Of a DNA stretch of 64,000 nucleotides, positions 60,598 through 64,000 are shown piece by piece. The first letter of the stretch is position 1. Each line of letters starts with the position of its first letter. Made by a program: the position numbers and the translations under genes. The stretch covers positions 12,293,057-12,357,056 of the forward strand of contig OY288256.1 of the NCBI GenBank assembly GCA_958450325.1, given 5' to 3'. This stretch comes from Agrostemma githago (taxonomy: Eukaryota > Streptophyta > Magnoliopsida > Caryophyllales > Caryophyllaceae). The notes under the pieces are model-generated. The model was not told where the DNA came from, ran no database searches, and saw only the letters and a list, made by a program, of their open reading frames with translations.

Positions 60598-61330
60598 TAT
60601 TATTATTATTATTATTATTTTGGTTATTTTTATTTTTTTAACTAGTTTGCCCATTGTTTTTATCAGATACACTTCGAATTATATAAGATGACTGGGGCAG
60701 CCGAGAAGAGTTTAAGGGAGCAGTTACTTTCCTCCGGTGAAACACCGACGAGTATAATTTTTCCTTCTTTGGAAAAACCGTTTAAGCTTAATCCAGGTTT
60801 TATCCAAATACTCCCTAAATTTTACGGTAATTCTAATGAAGATGCTCAAAGACATATTCAGGAATTTTATCTTGCTTGTGCTACTTTATCTTTGGATGAC
60901 GTTGATGATGATATTATTAGATTTCGAGCATTCCCATTCACATTACATGATTTAGCTAGAGATTGGTTGTTTTATCTTCCGTCTGGATCTATTACTTCTT
61001 GGGATTGCATGCGAAAAACTTTTCTTCAGAAATATCAACCTCCTAATATAAGTAGGTCAATAAGAAGACAAATTTTGAGTATTCAGCAAGATGAAAATGA
61101 ACCTCTGCATGACTATTGGGATAGATTTAATAGATTGTGTATTTCTTGCCCCCAACACCAACTTAGTGAGAGTGTCTTGATTGAGAGTTTTTATGATGGC
61201 TTGCTAGATGATCAGAAGCGACTAATAGATACTGCTAGTGGTGGGTCTTTAGTAGATAAAACTCCTATAGAAGCGAGAAAAGTGATTTCGAACATAGCTA
61301 TTAGTAGTCAACAATATGTAATAAAGAATG
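58582..61330 (+). mobile_element. Athila/Tat-like LTR-gag fragment in C3
   Basis: LTR 58,582-60,099, split primer-binding site, gag from 60,688, junction at GAC 61,331-61,333. One private LTR change (C to A at about 58,891). Confidence 0.88.
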
Positions 61331-62013
61331 GACACAGCATGGTCCCCAAAAATGTCCCCAACACAGACTCGGGAGCAGGCAGAACAAGGCTTAGGTACCG
61401 GGAACAAAGGGACACCCAACCGATAGCTAAGGACAGACCGGTAGGTCCTTACATTCATGGTCTGCCCCAGCCCGGAGATGGGTACAGCGCGCAACCAGTC
61501 GGACGTGTGAGCACCCTGCAGAGACTTCCACAATACCACTTGTCGCCAAGTCAAGGAGAAAACCGATTCTACCGAAGCAGCAACCTTCGTGAAATATATA
61601 TCTGCCAATTTCTTCATGAGTTTGGGGGCAGCGATCTCACTAGGACTACGGAAAAGGTCGGAACCGGTGGTCTCGCTAAACAGAGCCAAGGCCGCATCGA
61701 AGGTCGGCCCGGGAGTAGAGACAGCAGAAGGCCGAAGGAGCATAGCCTGCAACTCAGAGGACTGAAGGCGAGAAGCCAAAAAGGCATAGTGCAGGACATC
61801 CCTAGCGCTGTACACACCCAACCCTCCGAAAATAAAGGGCAGTGTGGAAAGACGCCACTGCCAGTCCCCGAACCCGGGGCCGGACACGGTGACAAAGCGT
61901 TCCAGGCTAGACCACAATGCCGCATCAAAGGTCTTAGCCGAGTCGAAGACCGTAGGGGGGCAGATACACAAAGAGAAAGAAAGCTTAGAAATACCGGCGC
62001 AAGCACGAAGTAA
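60688..62013 (+). pseudogene. Truncated gag-antisense RLE chimera (C3)
   Basis: 441 codons, with the same protein sequence as in C1 by eye. Confidence 0.85.
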
Positions 62014-63991
62014 CAACAGCTCGCACTGTGGGTCCTCAATCCTGGCAACCGAATCCATAAGCTCAATGGTTCTCGAAACTCTCTTCGCCACAAGCTCACT
62101 GCTGAAAGCACGGCAGATACTGACGGGACCACCAAGAACTTTGACACCACGCAACGGTCGAGAAATATCATGGGGGAAAACACCCGAGAGTCGACTCCTA
62201 GGGTCTTCCTTAGGCCAAAAAACCTCAGTTTTTCCGACATTAAGGTGAAGGCCCAAGCGAGGACCATCCTCCATAATCAGCTCCAAAACCTTCCCCACGA
62301 CCAAGGTATCTCCAACAATGGTGCCATCGGCCAAGTACCAAGCCTGCAAGCTCAAGGGAAAAGAGTCCCGGATCTTGCAAATCAAGGGATGCAAGACCAA
62401 AGCGAAAATAAGAGGGCCCAAAGGGTCACCCTGTTGGACCCCCTGACAGGACCAAAGGTTGTGCTCCCCGTAGAAAAGCCTGGCAGGCCGAGAGTAGCAA
62501 AACTCGACCCAGCGGGAAAGAACAGGGCAACAACGACGAACCTCGCGCAACATGACCTCCTGTTCGACCAAATTAAAGGCATTCTGAAAGTCGACCAAAA
62601 GCATGGAAAGGCCCACGTCCTACCACGATCCTCAACAAACCGGTTCAAGGCATGCAAAATGGCCTCTCCCGCACCGGAAACCCCGACCCCAAACTGGAGG
62701 CCCTCAAAATAACCGCAAAGCGACGGACCAATCAGAACAGCCCCAACCTTGGAGACAAGGCGTCTCCAAACCGTGCCCACAGCAATAGAACGGACCCCAC
62801 CACCTGGTTTAACAAGCGGGGTGAACGGAGCACTAGTGATGTATTCACTGAGAACCTGCGGGCATCTGCCCTCGAGAAACAGGTTAACCACCCTAGTGAT
62901 AGAGGTGATCAGATCATCCGAGATAGCAACCGCGACCCCGCTCAAACAATCCAGAAGATGTTGGGCACGAAAACCGTCCCGTCCACAAGAAGTGCCACGC
63001 GGAAAACTCCTGATCATATCCAACACGACCGTCGTGGACGCGACGAGCTGAAGGTGAGCGGCAGGCAAAGGTGGCAAGGAAGGGGGCGGAATAGTGGGGT
63101 GCTTATCCTTTAACGCCTGCAGAGTATCAGCCGTGTAAGGGGCCACGCCAGAAGAGGAAAGCACCCGGACAGCGGCAGCATAATGACCATCACAAATCTT
63201 CCGCCGACACTGCCGCAAGTTAACCTCACTAGAGTTGGGGTCCTCCTCCAAATGATGAGAAGGCCCCTCCTCAGCTAAGGTCTCCTGCACAAGCAGAGCA
63301 ATACCACCAGGGACACCCCAAGAACGAATGGCACTGGTAATACACTCCTCCTGACGCTGGAGCTTCACGACAGCTCTACACTCAAGGTTACTCCTGGGGG
63401 AAAACGACTTAAGTACACAGAGAGGTAAAATAAGCAAGCTAACCCAGCGAGAAAGATCATCAGGGGAGTCAGCCACCGCATCAAGGGCCCCCCTGAAGAT
63501 CCTAGAAAACCCAAGGCGACATCTGGGAGGGACAGATTTCACAGTGCACACCCCTAACGACAGCAAGCGATCCAGAGAAGCCACGTCAAGACAACCCAAC
63601 CCAACAGGCCCCACAACATCGCCAGGAGACAGAGATGGAGCGAGCGGCCGAGGGATGCCATAAACAAAAAAACGAGCTTAACTCCGTCACCACAATCAGG
63701 GGGTGCAACAAAATCAGACCCCGGCCCGTGCCAACACTTGGCAGAAAGAGAATGCGTGGTAAAGCAAACCCCAAAAAGCCAAAGACTCATACGCTTAAGG
63801 GTAATCTCTGCCTCAGAAAAAATAGATAAACTAGAAGAAAGAGATTGACGCGTAGTTACCTGAGCTTCTCCAAGGCCATGTCGATTTCGGAGGTGGAAGA
63901 TGAGGGAGGTTTTAACCAGACCGTTCCCATTATTGTCACAACACCCAGAAAGACCAACGAAGGGGCAATGAAAACGCGCGAGTCCCGGCAT
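61331..63991 (-). pseudogene. C3 zinc finger and RT part with YLAD active site
   Basis: Start at 63,991. Carries the shared frameshift near 62,618 and the GCC codon (centre base 62,330). A two-base insertion at about 63,676 adds a second frame break between DCGDGV and the ARFFVYGIPRPL block, and one Cys of the WLCGVC motif becomes Phe (WLFGVC). Confidence 0.88.
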
Positions 63992-64000
63992 GAAGAATCG

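Larger units (their letters stand above)
58035..64000 (-). mobile_element. RLE retrotransposon copy C3, third tandem unit, cut by window edge
   Basis: Same structure and lesions as C1 and C2. It keeps the ancestral-looking KEVDVG (58,480) and AGACCCC (about 63,719), both matching copy A. C1 and C2 share derived states at these sites, so they are sisters. Extra private changes cluster at 63,676-63,775, including a two-base insertion. Confidence 0.9.

Overview
This is nuclear DNA of a flowering plant, very probably a eudicot. It carries one intact host gene, a four-exon cytosolic nucleoside diphosphate kinase (8,928-10,780), and the decayed 3' part of a cyclopropane-fatty-acid-synthase-like gene (1,094-1,573). 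Almost everything else is transposable elements, many nested in one another: L1-type LINEs, Ty3/gypsy LTRs of Athila/Tat character, CACTA, hAT, Mutator-like and PIF/Harbinger DNA transposons, and Helitrons. The species cannot be fixed from the sequence. No bacterial, organellar, rRNA or tRNA genes were seen.

Layout. 1-8,900: AT-rich intergenic DNA with a Harbinger-type MITE (132-409), the CFAS-like remnant, a CACTA terminus (to 2,808), a truncated LTR (about 2,809-4,125), and a Mutator-like element with long inverted repeats (6,562-8,698). That element sits about 230 bp upstream of the kinase ATG and itself holds a Helitron (6,639-7,479). 8,928-10,780: NDPK1. 13,505-18,240: fragments of an RLE-type non-LTR retrotransposon, a hAT element with a perfect 8-bp target duplication, a second Mutator-like copy, and an L1. 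19,172-30,440: a PIF/Harbinger element whose transposase gene is cut by a solo LTR (which holds a CACTA element) and by an L1, followed by another solo LTR and the second Harbinger ORF. 30,576-35,443: a nearly complete L1.

35,541-64,000 is the most unusual part. Five copies of one non-LTR retrotransposon family lie head to tail on the minus strand: A, B, C1, C2 and C3. The encoded protein has an N-terminal C2H2 zinc finger, a reverse transcriptase, a Cys/His motif and a C-terminal restriction-like endonuclease (RLE). This is the architecture of the R2/R4/NeSL/Utopia group of site-specific elements, not of the L1 and RTE clades usual in angiosperms. Each copy ends in, and abuts its neighbour through, a (TAA)n tract, which suggests insertion at TAA microsatellites. 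B is the most intact.

C1-C3 are almost identical tandem copies of about 7.0 kb. They share three lesions: a frameshift in the RT, loss of the first aspartate of the RT catalytic box (YLAD), and a 2.75-kb 5' fragment of an Athila/Tat-like element (LTR, leader and part of gag) inserted in the Cys/His motif. The C unit was therefore dead before it was amplified, so recombination or assembly duplication made the array, not retrotransposition.
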